In this document: piece by piece, positions 29,591-37,966 of the stretch
Layout of the letters: the number at the start of each line of letters is the position of its first letter
Position numbering within the stretch: the stretch's first letter is position 1
Assembly: GCA_963832725.1 (NCBI GenBank)
Contig: CAWHVG010000002.1
Location: 62,001 to 126,000 of the forward strand
Reading direction: 5' to 3'
Source: JAEZBP01 sp963832725
Lineage (GTDB): Bacteria > Myxococcota_A > Polyangia > Polyangiales > Sandaracinaceae
DNA: 64,000 nucleotides
Translations under genes and position numbers: made by a program
Notes under the pieces: model-generated
Database searches by the model: none
What the model saw: the letters and a program-made list of their open reading frames with translations, nothing else
Told to the model about the DNA's origin: nothing

Positions 29591-29985
29591 TGGGCGTACG
29601 AGGGCGGCGCGGCGCGCGCCCAGGAGAGGATCGGATCGAGGAAGACGTCGCGCTCCCAGGGCTTGGCGACGATGCGATCGAAGAGGTGCCTGTCCTTGGC
29701 GCACACGGCGTGCGGATTGCCGGTGAGCAGGAGGATGCGCGGGCTGCGCTCGCCGAGGCCCCCTCGGACGGCCGCCGCCAGTGAGACGCCGTCGAGCTCG
29801 GGCATCTCCAGATCGGTGATCAGCACCGGCGGTGGGTGGGCCAGCACGAGATCGAGGGCGGCCAACGGCGTACCGTAGCCGCGGGTGGTCAGCCCCTCGC
29901 GCTCGAGCGTGCGGAGCACCAACCTGCGGACGCTCGGATCGTCGTCGACGACCACGACGTCGGAGCTCATCGCCGAGCGATCCAT
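29581..29985 (-). CDS. lone receiver-domain response regulator
   Basis: A 134-residue single receiver (CheY-like) domain: acidic pocket 'VVVVDDDPSVRR', phosphoacceptor Asp in 'PVLITDLEMPELDG', 'LLLTGNP' with the conserved Thr, and Lys in 'RIVAKPWERD'. There is no output domain. The ATG at 29985 follows GGAGAGGGGG at good distance. It may receive phosphate from an orphan kinase; the hybrid kinase at 18152-20377 is not adjacent. The W in 'KPW' and the double-domain style are common in bacterial c-di-GMP and chemotaxis-linked receivers, but no partner can be named. Confidence 0.9.
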   Translation of the reverse strand: MDRSAMSSDVVVVDDDPSVRRLVLRTLEREGLTTRGYGTPLAALDLVLAHPPPVLITDLEMPELDGVSLAAAVRGGLGERSPRILLLTGNPHAVCAKDRHLFDRIVAKPWERDVFLDPILSWARAAPPSYAHAG

Positions 29986-30083
29986 CACGACCCCCTCTCC
30001 GCCTCCACATTCCGATAGATCCCGCCCGGTGGCGCACAAGGCGCGGGGCCGAGCAGGACCGGCGGAGATGGAGGCGGGGGCGG

Positions 30084-30671
30084 TCAGCCGAACTGGAAGG
30101 TCAGCCCGAACGACGCGTAGGGCGTGCCCACGCGCACGGTCAGCAGGAACCAGTCCGTGACGTGGAAGCTCCCGCCGACCGCGGCGAGGAACCAGTACCC
30201 TCCGTCGTGTACGTCGAAGCCGTGCCCGTTGAAGAACCAGGGATCGAGGAAGAACTGGGCGCCGATCTCCGCGAACGCCGACCAGTGCTCGTTGAAGTAG
30301 AATTCCCAGTGGAGCGCGACCGGGAAGCCGAGGCCGAAGCCGTAGCAATGTCGTCCGGGCCCGCAGTTCGGATCGCCCCAGCGCACGTAGTACGTGTCGA
30401 TGCCGAAGTTGATGTAGACGGCGTTGTTGATCGACGGCACGAAGCCGTTGTTCAGGATCGGGATGCCGAAGCGCACGCCGCTGGCCATCCCGAGCCCGTA
30501 CCAGGTGAAGCCGCCGTGCACGTCGAGCTGGAACGGGCGCTGGCCCGTGAAAGGACGGCTGATGTCCACGCTCCCGCGCTGCGCCGCCGCCATCTGCGGG
30601 GCGCTCACGGCGCTCAGGGCGGCGAAGGCTGCGGCGAGCCAAAGGAGCTTCGACGGACGCAGTTTAGGCAT
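30084..30671 (-). CDS. outer-membrane-type secreted protein
   Basis: A 195-residue protein with a signal peptide (MPKLRPSKLLWLAAAFAALS..., cut about after 'MAAAQ', residue ~31). The mature part is rich in Gly, Phe, Tyr and Trp in alternating pattern, with strands such as 'FQLDVHGGFTWYGLGMASG' and 'HWEFYFNEHWSAFAEIG', and ends 'ASFGLTFQFG'. A final aromatic residue close to the end and alternating strands fit a small beta-barrel of the outer membrane. A GGAGGGAA box is found before the ATG at 30671. No family name is claimed. Confidence 0.75.
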   Translation of the reverse strand: MPKLRPSKLLWLAAAFAALSAVSAPQMAAAQRGSVDISRPFTGQRPFQLDVHGGFTWYGLGMASGVRFGIPILNNGFVPSINNAVYINFGIDTYYVRWGDPNCGPGRHCYGFGLGFPVALHWEFYFNEHWSAFAEIGAQFFLDPWFFNGHGFDVHDGGYWFLAAVGGSFHVTDWFLLTVRVGTPYASFGLTFQFG

Positions 30672-30752
30672 GGTCGTTCCCTCCATGGGCTCGGAGGATC
30701 GCATACCTCGGTTACAAATTGTACATTCGTCGAGATATGGCCGGGGGATGTC

Positions 30753-32367
30753 TCAACGCCGAAACATCGGCGCCAGCCAGCGCCCGGCCTCGACCGGCTC
30801 CGCGCTCACCGCGGCTAGCACGCCGCCCATCATCGCGCCGATCACGCCCACCGTCGCCACCTCGCTGCCGCTGAAGAAGAGGTCCTTCACGGGAGCGCGC
30901 GGGCGCAGCCACCGGTTGGCGAAGCGGCTCGGCGTGGGCTCGATGCCGTAGATCGATCCGTGGACCGGCCGGACGAAGTGATCCGTCGACACCGGCGTCG
31001 AGAGCTCCGCGTACTTCAGCATCGGCGCTAGCTTTGGCAGGTGCTCGAGGAACTGCGCCCGCATGCGCTCCTCGAGCTTCTGCTTGAACGCCTCGTACTC
31101 CTGCCCGCGCTTCTTCCAGCGCTCGCCCTGCCAGGGCTCGAACGCCTCCCACGGCACGAAGGTCACCACCTCGCCGGTGTGCCGCGTGTGCGGCCCCGGA
31201 TCGTGGGTCGGATCCTTGAGCGAGGGGAAGCTGCAGTAGAGGACCGGCGCCCGCCCGACGTCGTCCATGTCGGGCCGCACGTCCCAGGCCTTCGACTCCA
31301 TGTCCCAGGTCTCGTAGAACCACTTGTTCGCGCCGCTCGCGCCTGCCGCGCGGATGTCGCCCTCGAACCCGAGGTAGAGGCAGACGTGAGCCGGCGCCGG
31401 CGGCAGCCGCTCCACCTCGTGCGCCCAGGTGTCGTCGCGGTAGGGCGAGGGCAGCAGGCGGCCGACCGTCGACGCGATGCCGGCGGCGCTCATCACGCGA
31501 TCGGCGCGCACCTCGCGTTCCGTCCTTCAGCCGCACGCCCACCGCCGCTCCGTTCTCGACCAGGATCTGCTCCACGTCGGCCCGGATCGCCGTCCAGCCA
31601 CCCGCCTTCTCCACCGTCGACAGGAGCGTGCGCGCGATCTGCGACGCGCCTCCGACCGGGTAGTAGCCGCCGTGCATGAAGTGCTTGACCACCAGCGCCT
31701 GGATCGCGAACGAGGAGCGGCTCGGGACCGATCCGTAGTAGCCCCACTGCGCGGTGAAGATGGCGCGCAGCCTCGGGTCGTCGGTCAGCTCCTCCACCAC
31801 CTCGCGCGTGCGCATCTCGAGGTAGCGCTGCGCCTTGCGTCCGAAGATGCGATCGGTGACCCGGCCGACGCCCTCGGGCGCCATCCGCGCCAGGTAGTAG
31901 CTCTTCATGCTCTTGGCCACCTCGCGGGTGAGGTGGAGGTAGCCGTCGATGGCCTCGCGCTCGTCCGGGAACGCGTCGAGCAGGTTCTCGCGGAACTGCG
32001 CCGGCGAGTCCGGGAAGTCGATCCGGAAGTCGTCCGGGAAGTGGAACTCGTCGTAGACCGGCCCGAGCGAGGCCCAGGTGAGCTCGCCGTCGGTCAGCGC
32101 GTCGAGCAAGCGGCCGGTCAGGCTGTGGGTGGTGACCTCGCCCACCGCGTGCACGCCGACGTCCCAGCGGTAGCCAGGCCGCTTGAACATGTGGGTGAAG
32201 CCGCCCGGCGTGTAGTGCTGCTCGAGCACCAGCACCCGCTTGCCGAGCTTGGCGAGGATGGCGGCGGTGGTCATGCCGCCCATCCCGGAGCCGATCACGA
32301 CGTAGTCCCAGCGCCCGGCCGGGATGTCCTTGCTCCAGGGCCGCGCCCCCTCGTCGTCGTCCTTCAT
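30753..32367 (-). CDS. FAD-dependent oxidoreductase, phytoene desaturase/retinol saturase type (one frameshift)
   Basis: The protein starts with a dinucleotide-binding fold, 'DYVVIGSGMGGMTTAAILAKLGKRVLVLEQH' (about residues 21-52), followed by 'GGFTHMFKRPGYRWDVGVHAVG'. This is characteristic of the carotenoid isomerase/all-trans-retinol 13,14-reductase group. The C-terminal part has 'LFFSGSEVATVGVIGAMMGGVLAA', the usual FAD-binding end. One extra base near 31515 splits the frame at 'KDGT/EVRADRVMSAAG'. After repair the length is ~538 residues. The substrate could be a carotenoid or another polyene; no carotenoid genes are near. The break is probably a sequencing error. Confidence 0.85.
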
Positions 32368-32409
32368 GCAGGGAGAGCGTGACCCGACGCGCGCCCGCCG
32401 GCACGCCGA

Positions 32410-33339
32410 TCAGTCGGCGGGCGCGTCGAGGTCGAGCGCCGGCGGGACCGGGACGATGCGATGCGGGTTGATGCTCGCGTGGCTGTAGAAGTAGTGGCGC
32501 CGGATCTGATCGAAGCGGACCGTCTCCTTCACGCCCGGGATCTGATAGATGCGCCGCGTCAGCGCCCAGAGGTTCGGGTACTCGTGCAGCGCGCGCCGGC
32601 TGCACTTGAAGTGGAAGTGGTAGACGGGGTCGAAGCGGATCAGCGTCGTGAAGAGGCGGACGTCGGCCTCCGTGAGCTGCTCGCCGACCAGGAAGCGCCG
32701 GCCCTCCAGCCGCTCCTCGAGCCAGTCGAGCGCGGCGAAGACCGCCTCCACCGCCTCGTCGTACGCGTCCTGCGTGGTCGCGAAGCCGGCTCGGTACACG
32801 CCGTTGTTGACGTCGTCGTAGATGCGCGGGTTGAGCTCGTCGATCTCGTCCCGCAGCGCGAGCGGCCGGAGATCGGGCGCGCGGTCAGCGCCGAGCTCCT
32901 CGTCGAGCATGCGGATGATCTCGGACGACTCGTTGTTCACGATCGTCTTCTTCTGCCGATCCCAGAGGATCGGCACCGTCACCCGGCCCGTGTAGCTCGG
33001 ATCCGCCTTCTGGTAGACCTCGTAGAGGTAGCGGCAGCCGTTCTCTTCGTCCTCGAACCCGTCCTTGAGCTCCCAGCCGTGCGAGAGCATGTCGGGGTGC
33101 ACGGCGGTGAGCGGGATGTCCTCGGTGAGACCCTTCAGCGCGCGGTAGATCAGCGCCCGATGCGCCCACGGGCAGGCGTACGAGACGTAGAGCCGGTAGC
33201 GCCCCGGCTCGGGCGGGTGCTCGGCGTCGCCACGGCGCACCCACTTGCGGAACGACGACTCCTGCCGCTCGAAGCGTCCTCCGTGCGAGCCCGTGTCGTA
33301 CCACTGGTCGCGCCACTCGCCGTTCACCAAGAGTCCCAT
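32410..33339 (-). CDS. glutathione S-transferase, glutathionyl-hydroquinone reductase type
   Basis: About 309 residues. The glutaredoxin-like N-terminal part has the catalytic Cys in 'LYVSYACPWAHRALI' (Cys-Pro-Trp-Ala-His), the signature of Omega/Xi-class glutathionyl-hydroquinone reductases (YqjG/EcM4 group), which strip glutathione from hydroquinones. 'VPILWDRQKKTIVNNESSEII' is the glutathione-binding segment, and the C-terminal helical domain includes 'LTEADVRLFTTLIRFDPVYHFHFKC'. The ATG at 33339 was taken because the family starts with 'MGLLVNGEW'-like sequence; GTG at 33357 is possible. It lies directly behind the MYXO-CTERM gene. Confidence 0.92.
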   Translation of the reverse strand: MGLLVNGEWRDQWYDTGSHGGRFERQESSFRKWVRRGDAEHPPEPGRYRLYVSYACPWAHRALIYRALKGLTEDIPLTAVHPDMLSHGWELKDGFEDEENGCRYLYEVYQKADPSYTGRVTVPILWDRQKKTIVNNESSEIIRMLDEELGADRAPDLRPLALRDEIDELNPRIYDDVNNGVYRAGFATTQDAYDEAVEAVFAALDWLEERLEGRRFLVGEQLTEADVRLFTTLIRFDPVYHFHFKCSRRALHEYPNLWALTRRIYQIPGVKETVRFDQIRRHYFYSHASINPHRIVPVPPALDLDAPAD

Positions 33340-33438
33340 CGAACAATTGCCTTTCACACATCGATGACATCGATGGTTTCGATGCCTCGACGCCAGATGG
33401 TCCTAGCGACAATCGTTGCGAGCTACAACCCCGACGCA

Positions 33439-33471
33439 CGAGAGGCGCGGCCGGGTGGCGCGCGCCTCTCG
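33439..33471. terminator. strong hairpin downstream of MYXO-CTERM gene
   Basis: CGAGAGGCGCG (33439-33449) pairs with CGCGCCTCTCG (33461-33471). It lies 27 bases after the stop of the surface-protein gene on the minus strand and upstream of the GST gene. A TTTCG follows only on the plus-strand side. It probably separates the two transcripts. Confidence 0.55.
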
Positions 33472-33497
33472 TTTCGAGCGTCGAGGGTCGGTTCGGC

Positions 33498-35351
33498 TCA
33501 GCGCCGCCGGCGCCGGAGGACGAGCGCCAGCCCGATCAGGCCGAGCACCCATCCGGTCGATCCGCGGCCGTTCGCGCCGACGCTGCAGCCGCCGCCGCTC
33601 GTGCGGGTCCCGGCGTCCGTCCCGGGGATCAGCCCGCCGTCGTCGTTGCTGGGCAGCGTCGTGCCGGCGTCGGGCGTGCCGGCGTCGGGCGGGCCGAGGC
33701 TCGGGTCGCGCACGAGATAGAAGGACGCGGAGCTCTTCTCGCTGTCGACCGTTCCGTCGTTCGCCCACACTCGCCAGTAGTAGAGGTGGTTCAGCGGAAG
33801 CGGGTCCGTGATCTGCCACGCGGTGAACCCGGTGGTCTCGTCGAGGGGCCCGCTCTGCCGCAGATCCGGCGAGTCGAAGGTGTCGACGGTGTCGATCTCG
33901 AAGTAGTACGTGAGCGTGTCGAGGTCGAGGTCGGAGGAGTTGGCGGCGGCCAGACGCGGGGTGTCGTCGGCGATCGACTGGTTGTCGATCGGGAAGGCCT
34001 GCATGGGCGGCGTCGGCGCGTGGTTCGGCGACACCGTCATCTCCCAGCTCTGCTCGGCCGTGCCGCCGTCGCCGTCGTCCACCGAGACGCGGATGGTGAG
34101 CGTGCTGCCGGGCGGCGTCACGTCGGAGTCGCCGGGCGTCCACTGGACGATGCCGTCGGGCGAGATCGACATGCCGTCGGGCCCCTGGGCCAGGGAGTAG
34201 GTGAAGGGATCGAGGTCGCCTGCGGGATCGCTCGCCTCGACGGTGTAGCGGAAGTCGGCTCCGACGCCGGTCGTGAGCGGCGGGTGCGACGTGATGGTGG
34301 GGTCGACGTTGTTGATGGTGACGGTGCGGTAGCGCTGCGTGTTGTTGCCGTTCGAGTCGGTCGCCGAGATGCCGACCCGCGCCGAACCGGGTCCGTCGGT
34401 CGTGCCGGCAGGGATCGTGTAGCTGGTCTCGCCCGGCATGTCGCCGAAGGTTCCGTCGTCGTTCAGATCCCAGGAGAAGTCGAAGCTGTCGCCCTCGAGG
34501 TCCTCGACCATCACGTCGATGCTGATCGGGCTCCCCTCGTCGGCGGTGTAGGGCCCCATGAAGTGCACGCGCGGGGCGCCGGGGGTCGCGATGCCGAAGT
34601 TCTGGATGGAGTCCAGGTAGTCGTCGAGGCCGACCATGACGTCGTCCGGCGTCTCCACCAGCCGCATGGCCTCGGTCCAGGAGTCCGCCTCGTTCGGCTT
34701 CTGCACCGCGAAGTGCAGGAACGCGACCTGCCCACCGGCCGGCACGGTGACGTTCCAGCTGTAGTCGATGTTGTCGCTCGAGAGCGAGACCGTGGTCGGG
34801 GCCAGCATCGCCGACGAGCCCTGGAAGACGTGGGCGAGGGAGGGATCGCCGCTCGAGTCCACGTCGTCCGTCGCGAACCAGGTGTCGCTGGTGGTCAGTA
34901 TCGTGTCGCCCGAGCTGGTCGACGAGATGAACGTGCTGGAGTCGCTGCCGAGGTTGCCGGTGATCGAGACGCTCGTGGTGACGTCGGTCGAGCCCGGGTT
35001 GGTCAGGACCTCGAGGTAGCGCGCGAAGTCGCCTCCGGTCGCCGGGACCCAGGTCATCCGCTTCACGGTCAGCCCGGAGAGGGTCTGCTCGGGGAACTCG
35101 AGCTGCCGGCCGGAGAGGGTCATCATCACCGACCCGGTGGACGGGTCGTACGAGGTGCCGCCGACCGAGAGGATGTAGCAGGTGTCGTAGGCGTCGCTGG
35201 TCCCGTTGCTCATCGAGCCCGGGCTGTAGTCGCCGACGTCTTCGAAGTCGAAGAGGTACCCGCCGTCGCTCATCAGGTTGATGTAGGCGAAGGCCTGAGC
35301 CGGGATCAGGACCAGGAGGGAGGCGAAGAGAAGCGAGATGGTTCGTCGCAT
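33498..35351 (-). CDS. MYXO-CTERM surface protein with Ig-like domains
   Basis: A 617-residue secreted protein. It has a signal peptide (MRRTISLLFASLLVLIPAQAFA, cut ~22), then an N-terminal beta domain, then cadherin/Ig-like segments. One segment has 'DEGSPISIDVMVEDLEGDSFDFSWDLNDDG' (PKD-like, calcium-type Asp residues), another 'NVDPTITSHPPLTTGVGADFRYTVEASDP' (putative Ig). A 'PDAGTPDAGT' linker follows. The tail has a single Cys in 'GGGCSVGANG', a hydrophobic helix and RRRRR, the MYXO-CTERM sorting signal. In myxobacteria this tail is linked to a processing and anchoring system at the outer surface. It probably acts as an adhesin or envelope structural protein; the ligand is unknown. Confidence 0.9.
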   Translation of the reverse strand: MRRTISLLFASLLVLIPAQAFAYINLMSDGGYLFDFEDVGDYSPGSMSNGTSDAYDTCYILSVGGTSYDPSTGSVMMTLSGRQLEFPEQTLSGLTVKRMTWVPATGGDFARYLEVLTNPGSTDVTTSVSITGNLGSDSSTFISSTSSGDTILTTSDTWFATDDVDSSGDPSLAHVFQGSSAMLAPTTVSLSSDNIDYSWNVTVPAGGQVAFLHFAVQKPNEADSWTEAMRLVETPDDVMVGLDDYLDSIQNFGIATPGAPRVHFMGPYTADEGSPISIDVMVEDLEGDSFDFSWDLNDDGTFGDMPGETSYTIPAGTTDGPGSARVGISATDSNGNNTQRYRTVTINNVDPTITSHPPLTTGVGADFRYTVEASDPAGDLDPFTYSLAQGPDGMSISPDGIVQWTPGDSDVTPPGSTLTIRVSVDDGDGGTAEQSWEMTVSPNHAPTPPMQAFPIDNQSIADDTPRLAAANSSDLDLDTLTYYFEIDTVDTFDSPDLRQSGPLDETTGFTAWQITDPLPLNHLYYWRVWANDGTVDSEKSSASFYLVRDPSLGPPDAGTPDAGTTLPSNDDGGLIPGTDAGTRTSGGGCSVGANGRGSTGWVLGLIGLALVLRRRRR

Positions 35352-35542
35352 ACGGCTTCCTCGTACCGGGGACGCCCGCGGGCGGCGTGTGGAACGGACG
35401 GCTCCAGGTTTGTCCGACGCCAGGACGTTCGTAGACCGGTGGAACCCTGGCGTTCCGGATCGCCCCGCACGGGCCGGCTCCGATCCGGCCTACGTAAATG
35501 CCATCATAATCTGACGGCGTGGGCGAAGGAACCGCTCGTGCG

Positions 35543-36688
35543 TCAGCGCATGCGAAGCCACACGCCGGCGCTGCTCACGGCCGCCCAGATCATCCACTCC
35601 GCCGCCCGGCGCGCCAAGGTCCGTGACAGCTGAACGGGTGTTCCGGTCCAGGCCCGACGCGCACTGGATCGGAGGGCTCCGTCGCGGAAGGGGCCGGCGT
35701 CGGCGGGGCGGGCGCGGATGCCGAGGAGCGTGACGGCCTGCCCTCGCGCCGGGAGCGGTCCGCTCTCGATGGCCACCCAGCTCGGCTCGTCGGAGCCGGG
35801 CCCCTCCAAAGTGAGGCCTCCGTCGCCCACCTCGACGACGATGCCGCTCGCGGCGCGCCGGGCTCGGAGCGCACGCCAGAGGAGGATCGCGGCCGCGACG
35901 AGCGAGAGCGCCAGGGACACGGCCGGGAATGCCCAGAGCACGCCTTCGGCGGGCTCGACGCCGTGCCGCCAGACATGCGTCGCCGCACGGAGCAGTCGGG
36001 GCTCACCGAAGACGAGGATCGCCACGAGCCCCCAGGTGACGAGCGCCAACCCCCACGGCGCACCGCTTCGGTTCGCCGGCAGGTGCGCCTCGCGTCGCGG
36101 GCCGCAGCGTACGGCGGTGAGGGGCGCGAAGAGCGCGAACGCGATCCAGGGCGAGACCATCCAGCCGGACGTGCGCGGTCCCCAGACGTACGCGGCGGCC
36201 GCGACGGCGAGCGAGAGCGGGTAGACCACCCGATCCAACGAGCGGGATCGCGCCTCGTCGGCGCTCACGCGGCTGGCCGCCGCCAGCATCGGCGCCACCT
36301 CGTAGGTGCCGATGCACACCAGCCAGGTGACGAGCGCACGGGTGGCGTCGCTCCGCTCCGCGAGGCCGGTCGTGCGGCCCATGTCCGTGAGCGCGCCGGT
36401 GAGGAGCTCGCCCATCAGGCCGGTCCCGAGCACCGGAAGCAGCCACCTGAGCGTCCGCCTCGCCGGCGGTCGGTGCAGCCACGCCACCATCAGCCCGAAG
36501 GCGAACGCCAGACCGAGCACGCCGCCCGACCAGGGCGCTGCCCGGGCCGCCGCGAGCGCGATCAGGGACCAGATCGGCCACGGCGCCGCCGCGCGCGCGG
36601 CGGACACCCACGGGGATTCCGTGCCGTCCCAGCTCGCGGTTCGCGCCTTCGGGCGCAGCGCCACCCTCATCCCGACCTCGAGTGCCAT
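35543..36688 (-). CDS. multi-pass membrane protein, unknown
   Basis: About 381 residues with roughly eight hydrophobic segments, for example 'PIWSLIALAAARAAPWSGGVLGLAFAFGLMVAWL', 'ALVTWLVCIGTYEVAPMLAAAS', 'LSLAVAAAAYVWG' and 'LALSLVAAAILLWRALRARRA'. A ~70-residue soluble segment at 'GIVVEVGDGGLTLEGPGSDEPSW' follows, and a last hydrophobic end. I do not recognise a family and no catalytic motif stands out. The ATG at 36688 (or GTG at 36691) is used. It has no obvious operon partner; the SDR gene and a gene fragment lie upstream on the same strand. Confidence 0.7.
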   Translation of the reverse strand: MALEVGMRVALRPKARTASWDGTESPWVSAARAAAPWPIWSLIALAAARAAPWSGGVLGLAFAFGLMVAWLHRPPARRTLRWLLPVLGTGLMGELLTGALTDMGRTTGLAERSDATRALVTWLVCIGTYEVAPMLAAASRVSADEARSRSLDRVVYPLSLAVAAAAYVWGPRTSGWMVSPWIAFALFAPLTAVRCGPRREAHLPANRSGAPWGLALVTWGLVAILVFGEPRLLRAATHVWRHGVEPAEGVLWAFPAVSLALSLVAAAILLWRALRARRAASGIVVEVGDGGLTLEGPGSDEPSWVAIESGPLPARGQAVTLLGIRARPADAGPFRDGALRSSARRAWTGTPVQLSRTLARRAAEWMIWAAVSSAGVWLRMR

Positions 36689-36802
36689 CACCAGAGCTCC
36701 GCTCGGCTCGCGGCTCGCCGGCAGGATGACAGCATCCCGCGGGCGCCCCCAAGCGCTCCCTGGAACCCGGGCCGACCGGCGCTCCTTGGGCGTGGGTCAG
36801 AC

Positions 36803-37006
36803 TCAGGGCGCCGGACAGATGGCGTCGCAGGCCGAGCGGTCGATCGCCCGTCCGTAGATGGAGGGCGCGCACGATCCGGTTCCGGGGACGATCTCCTGCC
36901 GGTTCACGGCGATGTCGGCGTCCACTGCGATGCCGAGCGTGTCCAGGCACGCCGGAGGGAGCTGGTCGTCCACGACGACGCCCGTGGAGGTGCCGGCGGC
37001 GCGGGC
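36803..37006 (-). pseudogene. C-terminal fragment of a Cys-containing protein
   Basis: After the stop of the SDR gene the same frame stays open for ~67 codons and reads like real protein: 'VVVDDQLPPACLDTLGIAVD' then 'SCAPSIYGRAIDRSACDAIC'. It has four regularly placed cysteines and a normal stop at 36803. There is no start codon with a ribosome-binding site, though a GTG lies inside. It is most likely the remaining end of a secreted protein gene whose front has been lost. A very short translated gene is the other option. Confidence 0.4.
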
Positions 37007-37594
37007 TCACGCTTCGAGCACGTCGCCGTTCCGATCGCCCTCGACGGCGCGCACGTACGCCTGGGCCACCTCCGCCGCCGGCTTTCCGCCGCTCGGGTCG
37101 CGGCCCATCTGCGTCAGCGTCTCGGCCACCCAAGGCGGGCTCACGACGTTGACGCGCCGTCCGCCCGTCAGCTCGAGCGCCGCGCCGCGGGCGAACGCCT
37201 CGAGCGCCCCGTTGGTCATGCTGATCGCGGCGCTGCCGGGAATGGGCCGCTGCGCCAGCACGCCGCTGGTGAGCGTGAAGGAGCCGCCCTCGCGCACTCG
37301 CGAGAGCCCGAGCCGGAGCAGGTTGACCTGACCCATCAGCTTGCTCTTCAGGCAGAGGGCGAAGTCCTCGTCCGAGAGCTCGCCCAGCGCTCCGAACGCG
37401 CCGCGACCGGCCGCACAGACGACGGCGTCCACCTCGCCGACGGTCTCGTACATGGTGCCGATGGAGCTCGCGTCCTCGATGTCCACGCGCACGTCGCCGT
37501 TGCGGCTGGCACGGACGACCTCGTGGCGCTCGGCCAGCGCGGTCGCGACGGCGGAGCCGATGGTCCCGGTGGCTCCGATGACGATGATCTTCAT
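37007..37594 (-). CDS. short-chain dehydrogenase/reductase
   Basis: A 195-residue short SDR. The nucleotide-binding motif is 'IIVIGATGTIGSAVATALAER' (residues ~3-23). The region expected for the Asn-Ser-Tyr-Lys tetrad has 'VVCAAGRGAFGAL' and 'TLTSGVLAQRPIPGSAAISMTNGALEAFARG'. The Tyr of the YxxxK motif seems replaced (SAAISMTNG), as in several short-chain relatives of uncertain activity. The ATG at 37594 has GGAGAGA upstream. It could be an oxidoreductase or a non-catalytic NAD(P)-binding protein. It ends right before an in-frame gene fragment. Confidence 0.85.
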   Translation of the reverse strand: MKIIVIGATGTIGSAVATALAERHEVVRASRNGDVRVDIEDASSIGTMYETVGEVDAVVCAAGRGAFGALGELSDEDFALCLKSKLMGQVNLLRLGLSRVREGGSFTLTSGVLAQRPIPGSAAISMTNGALEAFARGAALELTGGRRVNVVSPPWVAETLTQMGRDPSGGKPAAEVAQAYVRAVEGDRNGDVLEA

Positions 37595-37966
37595 GGCTGT
37601 TCTCTCCCCGTGTGCGAGCGCTGCGTGCGCGCGGTCCCGCCGCAAATCAACACGGCCGCCGGACGCCGTCCAGCGTCGGCCGTCATCGCGCCCGCGAAGA
37701 ACGACGTCGAGGCGACCGCCCCGCTCTGCGTCCCCGACGGGCCGTTCGCCACGCTCAGCCGGAGCGACGCGTCCTCGCTCGCCGAGGACGACTCAGACGC
37801 GCGTGACGCCGCTCGGCGGCTCGGCCCGGAACTCGAGCCCTTCACCCGAGTCGTCGTCCGGGTGGTCCATCGGACCTACACGACCTCCCGACCGCCTTCG
37901 GTCGCCAGCAGGGTCGGGTGTGGTCCGACGAAATCGGCGAATCGACCGCGGCGTCGACGCGGCGCG
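37595..37966. other. intergenic, nothing recognised
   Basis: About 370 bases between the SDR start and the RNA methyltransferase stop. Open frames exist on both strands, but none has a protein-like composition or a ribosome-binding site that I trust. It should contain the promoter of the SDR gene; no clear hexamers were found. Confidence 0.4.
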
